Below are positions 1 to 5,419 of a stretch of 5,419 bases of DNA, one piece after another (the first letter of the stretch is position 1; every line of letters begins with the position of its first letter). A model generated the notes under the pieces. It saw only the letters and a program-made list of their open reading frames with translations. It was not told the DNA's origin and did not search any database. Source of the stretch: Pedobacter sp. (GTDB lineage Bacteria > Bacteroidota > Bacteroidia > Sphingobacteriales > Sphingobacteriaceae); the NCBI GenBank assembly GCA_028287885.1, contig JAQBOT010000114.1, positions 1 to 5,419 on the forward strand. The letters run 5' to 3'. The position numbers and the translations under genes were made by a program.

Positions 1-188
1 ATTTCGCATTCTTCAACTGGGACCAGGGCTTTGGCTTTGTTACTTCAGAACAAACGATAACCTATGACGCCGTTGGAAACAACGTCTTATCACGGGAGAA
101 GAAAGAAACAACCAAAATTGATGAGCAGGTCTTAAATTCTGGGAAAGCGTTCATGCAACGCGTTTATCAAGAATATATCGAATATTAG
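1..188 (+). CDS. C-terminal fragment, probable LTA synthase-like sulfatase-family protein
   Basis: The reading frame is open from the left edge (first whole codon at position 3) and ends at TAG 186-188, giving 61 residues. The other two plus-strand frames hit stops within the first 70 bases. The piece begins with an aromatic, glycine-rich stretch (FAFFNWDQGFGFVTSEQ, residues 1-17), continues with a YDAVGNN segment (21-27), and ends in a charged, probably helical tail containing GKAFMQRVYQEY (48-59). From memory, this arrangement, a 'GFG.V' strand, a 'YD' strand and a final 'GKA..Q..Y..' helix, resembles the C-terminus of Bacteroidota LTA-synthase-like (phosphoglycerol transferase/alkaline-phosphatase superfamily) membrane proteins. 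The catalytic domain and membrane helices lie outside the window, so the family call is tentative. That it is a real coding end is better supported. It runs convergently towards the efflux operon, with only 10 bp between the two stop codons. Confidence 0.55.
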   Translation, partial: FAFFNWDQGFGFVTSEQTITYDAVGNNVLSREKKETTKIDEQVLNSGKAFMQRVYQEYIEY

Positions 189-198
189 GCCTGCCGGA

Positions 199-1797
199 TT
201 AGAACGACGCAGAAGCTGGCTGGTTGGTCTTTACATTCACAATCGTGCGGTTTATGTAAGGGTAAAGCGCAATTAACATGATTATTCCCAGGATTAACCA
301 GCTTATTAGTTCGTAGTAGTCCATGGCATACCGCAGTTGCGTTTGCGTATGTACGGATCTGCTTAGTAGTACATTCGCTAAATTTCCGGCACGATCAGGC
401 GCTATTCCTTTCCCGATAAGCATCTGCCTGTAAGCGTTTAGTTTTTGGACCAATGTGGGATCAAGTGCAGAGAGGGACTGCTGAAAGCGGTTTAGGTGTT
501 CACTTTGTTTTGATATTGAGAAGTAGTTGATGAGTGCAATGCTGCTGCAAAATCCACAGAAGCGAAAGAAAACCCCTGTCGCAGAAGCAGTGCCGCCAAG
601 TTGACCGGGAACCGAGGATACCATGAAGATTATAATTGGGGTCATCAATGTGCCGGCACCCATACCTTGTAAGAATAATGGGATATAAAATTCACAGACA
701 TTGGCCTGGGTAGAAAATAGGAGGCGCATCCAGAGATGAAAAGCCAAGAGAAAGATAAAGCCAGCCATCCAGATAAACCGCATTGGTCTTTGCAGAATGA
801 CAAACCTTGACGATATGATAACGCTCAGGATTATTCCTGCAGAATTTATAAGGAGGAGATTTGCAGTATGGGTGGGATCCATTCCAAGTACGGTACCAAA
901 ATAATTGTTTGTAATACCCATTGCACCCCGGCAAATATAGAGCACAAACACGAGCAGTGCGCCTATCTTAAAGTTTCTATATTGGAACACCTTCAGCGTT
1001 AAATATGGCCGTTTCATGTTCCGTTGCCTAAGCACATGTATCGTCAGCAATAATAAAATGCCGAACGTACTTCGTACGATCCTTGGATCGTCAAACCAGT
1101 CGTACTGTTGTCCGTAGACCAAAACGTAGCCGATCAGGCACAGCGCGGAAGCATAAATAACAAAGCTTGCCCAGTCAATTTGATACAAGGGAAATCGCTT
1201 GCTCAGGCGAATGTTGTTAAGCATAAAGAACAACATGAAAGTGCCTGGCAAATACAGAAATATAATTGCTTTGTATAACACGTTGTAGTCGTAAGCATCA
1301 ATCACCGGCGAGGTTACCATTAAGGTGAATTGGGAGATGCAAAGGAGCATGCCATAGAAGATGGAGTACCCGATCTCCCTTGCGCGTTCCGATTTCAAGC
1401 GGTTGAAAATTAGTGTAATACATATGCTTGTCGTTGCGCAATTTGCCATCCCCTGAAGAAACCTGAACACCAGAAGTACCTGTAAATTGTGTGTGATGTA
1501 GCAAACGTAAGAAGTTGCAATTTGCAAGATGGCGCTGATTAGCATGTATTCTTTTATCGCCACAAAGTTGAAAAACCGGCGTTCTAATGCAAAAAAACTG
1601 GCGACAGCAGCATAGAAAATGACCATAGAATATTGAATATCCGTGGGTTCGAACCCATAGAAGCCAACAGCGACCGCACTATTTGCATTCGATAACCCGA
1701 ATAATCCCATGGAAGGTAAGACAACCAGGAAAATGGTAACCTTGACCAGCCACTCTGGTACCCAAAATTTAAAGACGGGAGTAGGATTATTTATCAT
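199..1797 (-). CDS. 14-TM MFS efflux permease, EmrB/DHA2-like
   Basis: Probable inner-membrane drug or metabolite exporter, the energised part of the tripartite pump. Numbering is from the 532-residue form. A short N-terminus with FKFWVPEWL (9-17) leads into about 14 hydrophobic segments, near 19-37, 54-71, 84-102, 105-128, 141-163, 174-194, 209-229, 241-257, 277-297, 312-332, 340-360, 370-392, 402-425 and 496-515. TM4 starts with RFLQG (112-116) and is followed by ERAREIG (137-143), both typical of DHA2 transporters. The TM13 pattern R412..G415.....A421 also fits the EmrB family. A loop of about 70 residues (426-495) separates TM13 and TM14, where DHA2 proteins carry their large periplasmic loop. 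The loop 2-3 motif A (G...D..GRR) is not recognisable, and TM1 lacks an acidic residue. Start choice: ATG 1797-1795 overlaps the adaptor gene by 11 nt. An in-frame ATG at 1824 adds nine residues (MSPFVKWTK) and gives a 38-nt overlap, and it cannot be excluded. Neither has a clear ribosome-binding site. The substrate is unknown. Confidence 0.9.
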   Translation of the reverse strand: MINNPTPVFKFWVPEWLVKVTIFLVVLPSMGLFGLSNANSAVAVGFYGFEPTDIQYSMVIFYAAVASFFALERRFFNFVAIKEYMLISAILQIATSYVCYITHNLQVLLVFRFLQGMANCATTSICITLIFNRLKSERAREIGYSIFYGMLLCISQFTLMVTSPVIDAYDYNVLYKAIIFLYLPGTFMLFFMLNNIRLSKRFPLYQIDWASFVIYASALCLIGYVLVYGQQYDWFDDPRIVRSTFGILLLLTIHVLRQRNMKRPYLTLKVFQYRNFKIGALLVFVLYICRGAMGITNNYFGTVLGMDPTHTANLLLINSAGIILSVIISSRFVILQRPMRFIWMAGFIFLLAFHLWMRLLFSTQANVCEFYIPLFLQGMGAGTLMTPIIIFMVSSVPGQLGGTASATGVFFRFCGFCSSIALINYFSISKQSEHLNRFQQSLSALDPTLVQKLNAYRQMLIGKGIAPDRAGNLANVLLSRSVHTQTQLRYAMDYYELISWLILGIIMLIALYPYINRTIVNVKTNQPASASF

Positions 1798-2863
1798 TTT
1801 CGTCCATTTTACGAATGGAGACATTGGCGTTCATGCCAGCTCTTAGGATCGCAAGCTCAGCGGGCTTATCAATCAGCTTGATCCGAACCGGAATACGCTG
1901 TACAATCTTTACAAAGTTCCCTGTGGAGTTGTCTGGAGGTAATAAGGAAAAGCTTGAGCCTGTTGCTGGCGACAAAGATTCTATTTTCCCCTTGAATTTA
2001 CGTCCGGGAAAAGCATCGGTCTCGACCTCTGCAAGTTCGCCAACATGCATGTTGCCTAACTGTGTTTCCTTAAAGTTCGCAACAACCCATTTACCGGCCT
2101 CCTGGTCTACGATGTAAGCCAACGTTTGTCCGGCCTGCACCATTTGGCCCGGCTGTATTGTTCTTCGCCCCATTTTACAGTCGTAAGGTGCAACAATCAC
2201 GGTATATCCAACATCTAGCTTGTTGCGGCTCAACATAGCCTGCCGACGTTTGATTTCAGCGGCGGCTACACTGCGCTGTGTTCTCGTGTCGTTGACACGT
2301 GATTTAGATGCCTGGTAGTTTTTTAAAGCGGTTTCATAATCTGACTGTGCAACCTGAAGTGCTGTTTGTACATTTTCCAATTGCTGTTGGGTTGCAGACT
2401 CTACTTCAAAAAGGCGCTTGTACCGGGCAAACTCCTGTTGCTGCTTCCAGAGCTTTGCTTTTGCAGCGTTTATCTGAGATTCGTTGACCTGTGAGGACAT
2501 GCTTGAGCTTTCTACATTGCTGTTTAAGACCTGAAGTTGCGCTCTTGCATTAGCCAGTTCAGCTTCTGCCTGTTGTTGTTGAAATTGGTATTCGCTGTTA
2601 TCAATGACAAGCAAAGTGTCGCCTTTTTTTACTTCCTGGTTTTCATCAAAGCGAATTTCTTTTATAAACCCGCCAACCCGTGATGTTACTGGGTTGATGT
2701 ATTCCTGCACCTGAGCATCATTGGTTTCCTCGTACCTATAGACGTCCCATAAGGTGATGCATCCCCATACGAGTAATACCAGCAGAATAACACCTGCCAC
2801 CCAGGTGGTAACACGGGTAATTAACAGGTCTGTTCGGGAGTATGGATTATTTGTTGAGCTCAT
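1787..2863 (-). CDS. HlyD/EmrA-family periplasmic adaptor (membrane fusion protein)
   Basis: Periplasmic adaptor that links the MFS permease to the TolC-like channel. The chosen start gives 358 residues. A short cytoplasmic tail is followed by one transmembrane anchor at about 17-39. The first half of the biotinyl-lipoyl domain follows at 46-93 (NDAQVQEYINPVTSRVGGFI, then the EVKKGDTLLVID strand at 77-88). A Gln/Ala-rich coiled-coil hairpin occupies about 94-212. The second lipoyl half is at 217-252 (VIVAPYDCKMGRRTIQPGQ, 222-240), and a beta-barrel is at about 258-350. The segment GSSFSLLPPDNSTGNFVKI (302-320), followed by QRIPVRI, is a hallmark of EmrA-type adaptors that pair with 14-TM MFS pumps. 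The frame stays open upstream to an ATG at 3022, but those 53 residues lie inside the tolC-like 3' end and match no adaptor N-terminus. ATG 2863-2861, four bases after the tolC-like stop, is therefore preferred. Co-transcription with both neighbours is very likely. Confidence 0.93.
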   Translation of the reverse strand: MSSTNNPYSRTDLLITRVTTWVAGVILLVLLVWGCITLWDVYRYEETNDAQVQEYINPVTSRVGGFIKEIRFDENQEVKKGDTLLVIDNSEYQFQQQQAEAELANARAQLQVLNSNVESSSMSSQVNESQINAAKAKLWKQQQEFARYKRLFEVESATQQQLENVQTALQVAQSDYETALKNYQASKSRVNDTRTQRSVAAAEIKRRQAMLSRNKLDVGYTVIVAPYDCKMGRRTIQPGQMVQAGQTLAYIVDQEAGKWVVANFKETQLGNMHVGELAEVETDAFPGRKFKGKIESLSPATGSSFSLLPPDNSTGNFVKIVQRIPVRIKLIDKPAELAILRAGMNANVSIRKMDENDK

Positions 2864-2867
2864 AGAA

Positions 2868-4211
2868 TTAAAGGTTGCCAATGGCATTTTGTAGTTGATA
2901 GTATTGAAGTTGTGCGGCGATCTGTGCTGCCGCGAGATCGAATCGCGACTGCAAGAGTTGGGTGTTTGATTCCAACAATTCTGTAACCAGGGATAGTTGA
3001 TTGAAGTAAGTATTAGAGACAATTCTGGAGCTCTCGGTTGCTTGTTGTATGTTGGTCTGGGCCACTTGGATCCGGTTTAGGGCTTCTTCATAGCGCAGAT
3101 AAGCTTCTTTGACTTTCTGTCTGATGATATCCTGGGTATTATGGTGTTCGATCTCCTGCTCTTTAAATTCTATTTCGGCAGCTTTTTCTTTATGTCTGTT
3201 GTGATAAATTGCATCAATCGGGAATGTGGCTTTAATACCAGCTAAGCCTACGCCATACAAAGCGATGCTGTATGGATAAAACTGAATTTGCGGGTAACTG
3301 TATGCGTAATTTGCAAACAAACCGATCTTGGGAGAAACATTGCCTCGTACATCTTTTAATTGCAGCCTGCGTAATTTCGTCTCTTGTTCTGAAATCTTGT
3401 TCTGATAGGAGTTGCTCATCGCCGTTGCAAGGTATTCTTCGTATGTCTTGGGAGGTAGCTGTTCAAGGTTCGGCAATTCTTGAGTTATAACAGGAATTTC
3501 ATCTGGCTCCCCCATCAAAATATTAAGTTTCTGGTTGGCAATTGCGATATCGTTTTGTATTTGCGTAAGTGTGAGCTGCTGCCTCGACAATTGTAACTCT
3601 GCACGTAAAACATCACTTTTAAGTACCACTCCGTTCTTATGTAGTTGTCTAATTTCTGCCAACTGCTTTTCCTGATCAGCGATGTTGGCTTGAATTAGTG
3701 TTTTAAAAATATTACTTCTGTGCAGATCCAAATAGTACGCCGCCGCTTGTACTTTGATCTCCGACACGGTCATATTCTTCTGCTCAGCGCGGATATTAGA
3801 ATTGATCTGTTGGCGTGCAATGTTGTTGTTGACCTTGTTGCCGTTATAGAGGTTGAAATAAGCTTCACCACCGAAGCGATAGGAGGTATGTACAACCTCG
3901 AACTGCTCTGGCTTATGGAAAAGTCCGTTGGTATATACTGGCAGGTTACTAACCCGTGCATATTCGCCCATGGCATTTATTTCTGGTAAGCGTTCGGCTT
4001 TTGCATCTAAGATTTCTTCCTTACTGCTCTCAACACGAAGCTGTTGCATTTGGATGGACTTACTGTTTACCGCTGCTTTCTCCCAAACTTGTGCTAGTGT
4101 AAGGCTTATTGAGGTGTTTGGGAGTTGTTTGTCCTGACCAATCGCTACATTCATGCAGAAAAGCAGCATGCAGATCATCCAGATATTCTTATATAAGTAA
4201 CACATCTTCAT
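2868..4211 (-). CDS. TolC-like outer-membrane efflux protein
   Basis: Outer-membrane channel component and first gene of the efflux operon, 447 residues, a usual length for the outer-membrane efflux protein (OEP) family. The N-terminus has Lys2 and Lys8, a hydrophobic core at about 10-23, and a plausible signal peptidase I site after VAIG (22-25). Two internally repeated halves are visible, each ending in a long helix. LKSDVLRAELQLSRQQLTL (197-215) runs on to NQKLNILMG (226-234), and LVTELLESNTQLLQSRFDLA (408-427) runs on to QLQNAIG (439-445). This is the tandem OEP duplication of TolC proteins. A Tyr/Phe-rich stretch near 297-320 (FANYAYSYPQIQFYPYS) probably belongs to the outer-membrane barrel. 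Start choice: ATG 4211-4209 gives Met1; Met3 (ATG 4205-4203) is an alternative that keeps Lys8 and the hydrophobic core. No Shine-Dalgarno sequence is present. The cysteine at residue 19 is preceded by LLF, so it is not a lipobox. The stop lies 4 nt before the adaptor gene. Confidence 0.92.
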   Translation of the reverse strand: MKMCYLYKNIWMICMLLFCMNVAIGQDKQLPNTSISLTLAQVWEKAAVNSKSIQMQQLRVESSKEEILDAKAERLPEINAMGEYARVSNLPVYTNGLFHKPEQFEVVHTSYRFGGEAYFNLYNGNKVNNNIARQQINSNIRAEQKNMTVSEIKVQAAAYYLDLHRSNIFKTLIQANIADQEKQLAEIRQLHKNGVVLKSDVLRAELQLSRQQLTLTQIQNDIAIANQKLNILMGEPDEIPVITQELPNLEQLPPKTYEEYLATAMSNSYQNKISEQETKLRRLQLKDVRGNVSPKIGLFANYAYSYPQIQFYPYSIALYGVGLAGIKATFPIDAIYHNRHKEKAAEIEFKEQEIEHHNTQDIIRQKVKEAYLRYEEALNRIQVAQTNIQQATESSRIVSNTYFNQLSLVTELLESNTQLLQSRFDLAAAQIAAQLQYYQLQNAIGNL

Positions 4212-4218
4212 TAGTCTA

Positions 4219-4226
4219 CAAAAGTA
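4219..4226 (-). promoter_or_regulatory. Candidate Bacteroidota -7 promoter element for the efflux operon
   Basis: On the minus strand this reads TACTTTTG, an exact match to the Bacteroidota -7 consensus TAnnTTTG. No TTTG is seen 19-21 bases upstream, where the -33 box would be; that position reads AAAA. A missing -33 box is common at activator-dependent promoters. The box ends only 7 bases before ATG 4211, which implies an almost leaderless mRNA or use of a later start such as Met3. It lies inside a small inverted repeat, CTAC-aaaa-GTAG (4216-4227). Confidence 0.4.
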
Positions 4227-4228
4227 GG

Positions 4229-4253
4229 GGTATCTTTTTAAGGTGTTTTTATG
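4229..4253. repeat. Two imperfect 12-bp direct repeats in the divergent promoter
   Basis: GGTATCTTTTTA (4229-4240) and GGTGTTTTTATG (4242-4253) share GGT followed by a T run and begin 13 bp apart. They lie directly upstream of the operon's putative -7 box. AraC-family proteins usually bind direct half-sites, so this is a possible operator. The similarity is mostly T runs, however, and the spacing is shorter than the roughly two helical turns usual for AraC dimers. Confidence 0.2.
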
Positions 4254-4291
4254 TAATTTGCCTAAATATTGTTCATTCTGGCCAAAACTCT

Positions 4292-5086
4292 ATGTGTGCA
4301 CTGTCTACGAACGACTACTTAATCGATATCGATAAACATCCCAGTACTATATTTGTATTGCATGAAAGAACGGAGCGAAGGTTCCCTATTCATATGCATG
4401 TAAAGGGGCAACTCACTTACGTTCAGGGTGGTATTGCCTATGTACATGTGGAAGCAAAGATTTATGTGATACCTGCAAGACATTACATTTGGATTCCGGC
4501 CGGTTTACCACATTTTTTGCAAGTCAAGAACTCAGGTTCCGTCATTCGTACATTGTACTTTCCGATGGCCCAGGAGAACGACGCCTTTTACCAGAAAATG
4601 GGAATTTATCCGGTCAATAATCTCCTACATGAAATGCTGCTGTACACCGAGAAATTTCAAGGCCAAATGAAGCCTGATGACTCCCGTTTTTGCTTGTTTG
4701 TTGCCATAAAGAATTTATTGCCGGAACTGGGGATTACACATTTGCAAACAGCCCTGCCTACAAGTCAGCACCTGCGTTTGAAGCCGGTTTTAGCCTTTCT
4801 TTATTCTCATGTATCTGAACAGATTACCCTGCACAACATTTCTGAGCAATTTGGATTTAGTGAACGCAGCTTGTCCCGTTTGTTTCAATCCGAACTGAGT
4901 ATATCGTTTTTGCAGTACGTAAAGCAGATTCGCATGGTTAAAGCGGTAGAATTGATGCTGCAGACTAACCTCACCTTGAGTGAAATCGCGTACGCAACAG
5001 GGTATTTTAGTATTTCGGCCTTTAGCAATACGTTTTATCAGTTTACAAATATGCGGCCTTCACAATTTACTAAAACGGTGCGATGA
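4292..5086 (+). CDS. Cupin-AraC family transcriptional regulator
   Basis: DNA-binding regulator of 264 residues with an N-terminal small-molecule sensor. The cupin-like domain (about 15-90) shows HMH at 34-36 and Q40, a GG turn (46-47), and IPAGLPHF (68-75) with His74, matching the AraC_binding cupin pattern of the form 'H.H..Q...G...PPG..H'. A helical linker runs to about residue 160. The C-terminal HTH_18 domain has a first helix-turn-helix at about 178-199 (LHNISEQFGFSERSLSRLF) and a second at about 226-250 (TLSEIAYATGYFSISAFS), and ends with the family signature FYQFTNMRPSQF (248-259). The frame is open upstream to an ATG at 4109, but that stretch is antisense to the tolC-like gene, has no other Met, and matches no regulator N-terminus, so ATG 4292 is chosen. 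Divergence from the efflux operon suggests that it controls the pump, perhaps as an inducer-responsive activator. Regulation of the downstream EamA gene is also possible. The ligand is not known. Confidence 0.93.
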   Translation: MCALSTNDYLIDIDKHPSTIFVLHERTERRFPIHMHVKGQLTYVQGGIAYVHVEAKIYVIPARHYIWIPAGLPHFLQVKNSGSVIRTLYFPMAQENDAFYQKMGIYPVNNLLHEMLLYTEKFQGQMKPDDSRFCLFVAIKNLLPELGITHLQTALPTSQHLRLKPVLAFLYSHVSEQITLHNISEQFGFSERSLSRLFQSELSISFLQYVKQIRMVKAVELMLQTNLTLSEIAYATGYFSISAFSNTFYQFTNMRPSQFTKTVR

Positions 5087-5095
5087 TTTTGCACC
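5077..5095 (+). terminator. Small hairpin spanning the AraC-gene stop codon
   Basis: GGTGC (5077-5081) is perfectly complementary to GCACC (5091-5095), with a 9-nt interval that contains the TGA stop. The following sequence is pyrimidine-rich (taacctttctttct) but is not a true U tract. It may be a weak terminator or a chance stem, and it also overlaps the putative -33 box of the next gene. Confidence 0.25.
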
Positions 5096-5117
5096 TAACC
5101 TTTCTTTCTATGACTTG
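5088..5117 (+). promoter_or_regulatory. Possible degenerate Bacteroidota promoter for the EamA gene
   Basis: TTTG at 5088-5091 could be a -33 box. TATGACTTG at 5109-5117 could be a -7 box one base longer than TAnnTTTG. The interval is 17 bases, compared with the usual 19-21, and the ATG at 5138 lies 20 bases downstream. The match is imperfect. The gene may instead be read through from the AraC gene, whose stop is only 51 bases upstream. Confidence 0.25.
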
Positions 5118-5137
5118 TTACATCAGAAACAACTAAC

Positions 5138-5419
5138 ATGTGGTGGATCTATGCATTACTATCGGCTTTCTTCGCCTCTTTAACTGCTATTCTCGCGAAA
5201 ATCGGAATAACAAATGTGAATTCAGACCTTGCTACTGCAATCCGTACTGTCGTGATTCTGCTCGTTGCCTGGGGAATAGTTGCTTCAAAAGGGGAGCTTA
5301 AAGGCTTAAATCAGCTAACAAAACACAACCTTATTTTCCTTGTCTTGTCGGGAGTTGCTACTGGCTTGTCCTGGATCTTTTATTTCAAGGCTCTGCAACT
5401 TGGTAAAGTGTCTCAGGTC
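5138..5419 (+). CDS. EamA/DMT-family membrane protein, N-terminal part (runs off the window)
   Basis: An open frame starts at ATG 5138 and continues through the right edge, giving 94 residues without a stop. It begins MWWIYALLSAFFASLTAILA, a first transmembrane helix, followed by KIGITNVNSDLATAIRT (21-37), a second helix at about 38-49 (VVILLVAWGIVA), a short polar loop (50-64), and a third helix starting near 65 with LSGVATGLSWIFYFKALQLG (70-89). The 'A...R' and 'SGv..g.sW..yf.AL..g..s.v' patterns are those of EamA (DMT superfamily) permeases. From memory, the N-terminus most resembles the half-size EamA proteins of about 140 residues with a single four- or five-helix repeat, but the missing end prevents a decision between half-size and full ten-helix forms. 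It has no Shine-Dalgarno sequence. The AraC gene ends 51 bp upstream on the same strand. The substrate is unknown. Confidence 0.85.
   Translation, partial: MWWIYALLSAFFASLTAILAKIGITNVNSDLATAIRTVVILLVAWGIVASKGELKGLNQLTKHNLIFLVLSGVATGLSWIFYFKALQLGKVSQV

Larger units (their letters stand above)
4212..4291. promoter_or_regulatory. Divergent promoter region between the efflux operon and the AraC gene
   Basis: These 80 bases separate two divergent start codons, so they must hold the signals for both transcripts unless one promoter lies inside a gene. The stretch is AT-rich with several T runs. On the minus strand it carries a good TAnnTTTG -7 box next to the operon start (listed separately). On the plus strand the best candidate for the AraC gene is TAATTTG at 4254-4260, one base shorter than the consensus, with no clear -33 partner, so it is not called. 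A binding site for the adjacent AraC-type protein is expected here from the divergent layout. Confidence 0.6.

Noticed and set aside
187..229. Possible terminator from AGGCCT (187-192) or GCCGG pairing with a downstream CTGGC
   Set aside because: The stems are short, one needs a G-U pair across a long loop, and no T run follows.
1815..2117. Plus-strand ORF of 100 codons opposite the adaptor gene
   Set aside because: It mirrors the adaptor's codons on the other strand, has no recognisable domain and no promoter, and the sense reading has clear family motifs.
2864..3022. Upstream extension of the adaptor ORF by 53 residues to an ATG at 3022
   Set aside because: The extra part lies wholly within the tolC-like coding end, has a low-complexity composition rich in Asn, Ser and Ile, and is unlike the short tail that precedes the membrane anchor in HlyD/EmrA proteins.
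3720..3989. Plus-strand ORF of 89 codons opposite the tolC-like gene, and overlapping short ORFs in 3272-4137
   Set aside because: These are shadow frames of a well-supported gene, with no family resemblance and no start signals.
4152..4211. Possible lipoprotein signal around Cys15 and Cys19 of the TolC-like protein
   Set aside because: The residues before the cysteines (WMI-C and LLF-C) do not fit the lipobox, which needs a small residue just before Cys. A signal peptidase I site further on is more plausible.
4109..4291. Upstream extension of the AraC ORF by 61 residues to an ATG at 4109
   Set aside because: It runs antisense over the start of the tolC-like gene, is rich in Cys and Ser, and has no other Met. 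The regulator's cupin domain fits a start at 4292.

Overview
The window looks like a chromosomal segment from a member of the Bacteroidota, possibly a Sphingobacteriales/Pedobacter-like lineage, though the genus cannot be read from this sequence. Three things point there. No start codon has a convincing Shine-Dalgarno sequence. A Bacteroidota-type -7 element (TAnnTTTG) lies just upstream of the main operon. The protein families also have the character of that phylum: a TolC/HlyD/14-TM MFS cassette and a half-size EamA permease. Base composition is moderate and looks even across the genes. No transposase, integrase, tRNA, CRISPR array or long repeat is visible.

Layout, left to right: (1) positions 1-188, plus strand, the last 61 codons of a protein that resembles the C-terminus of Bacteroidota LTA-synthase-like sulfatases. 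(2) Positions 199-4211, minus strand, a three-gene operon transcribed right to left in the order outer-membrane TolC-like protein (2868-4211), HlyD/EmrA-like periplasmic adaptor (1787-2863) and 14-TM EmrB/DHA2-like MFS permease (199-1797 or 199-1824). The genes are separated by 4 nt and then overlap by 11 or 38 nt. (3) Positions 4212-4291, an 80-bp divergent promoter region. (4) Positions 4292-5086, plus strand, a cupin-AraC transcriptional regulator. (5) From 5138 off the right edge, plus strand, the start of a small EamA/DMT-family membrane protein.

Together the operon encodes all three parts of an EmrAB-TolC-type tripartite pump. The MFS protein would move a substrate across the inner membrane using an ion gradient. 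The adaptor would bridge the periplasm, and the TolC-like channel would release the substrate outside the cell. The divergent cupin-AraC protein is the obvious candidate regulator, responding to a small molecule. Substrate and inducer cannot be read from the sequence.

I found no strong sign of an undescribed system. The points worth a second look are the compact divergent promoter, with a -7 box almost touching the tolC start, the overlapping adaptor/permease genes, and the lack of an acidic residue in TM1 of the permease.
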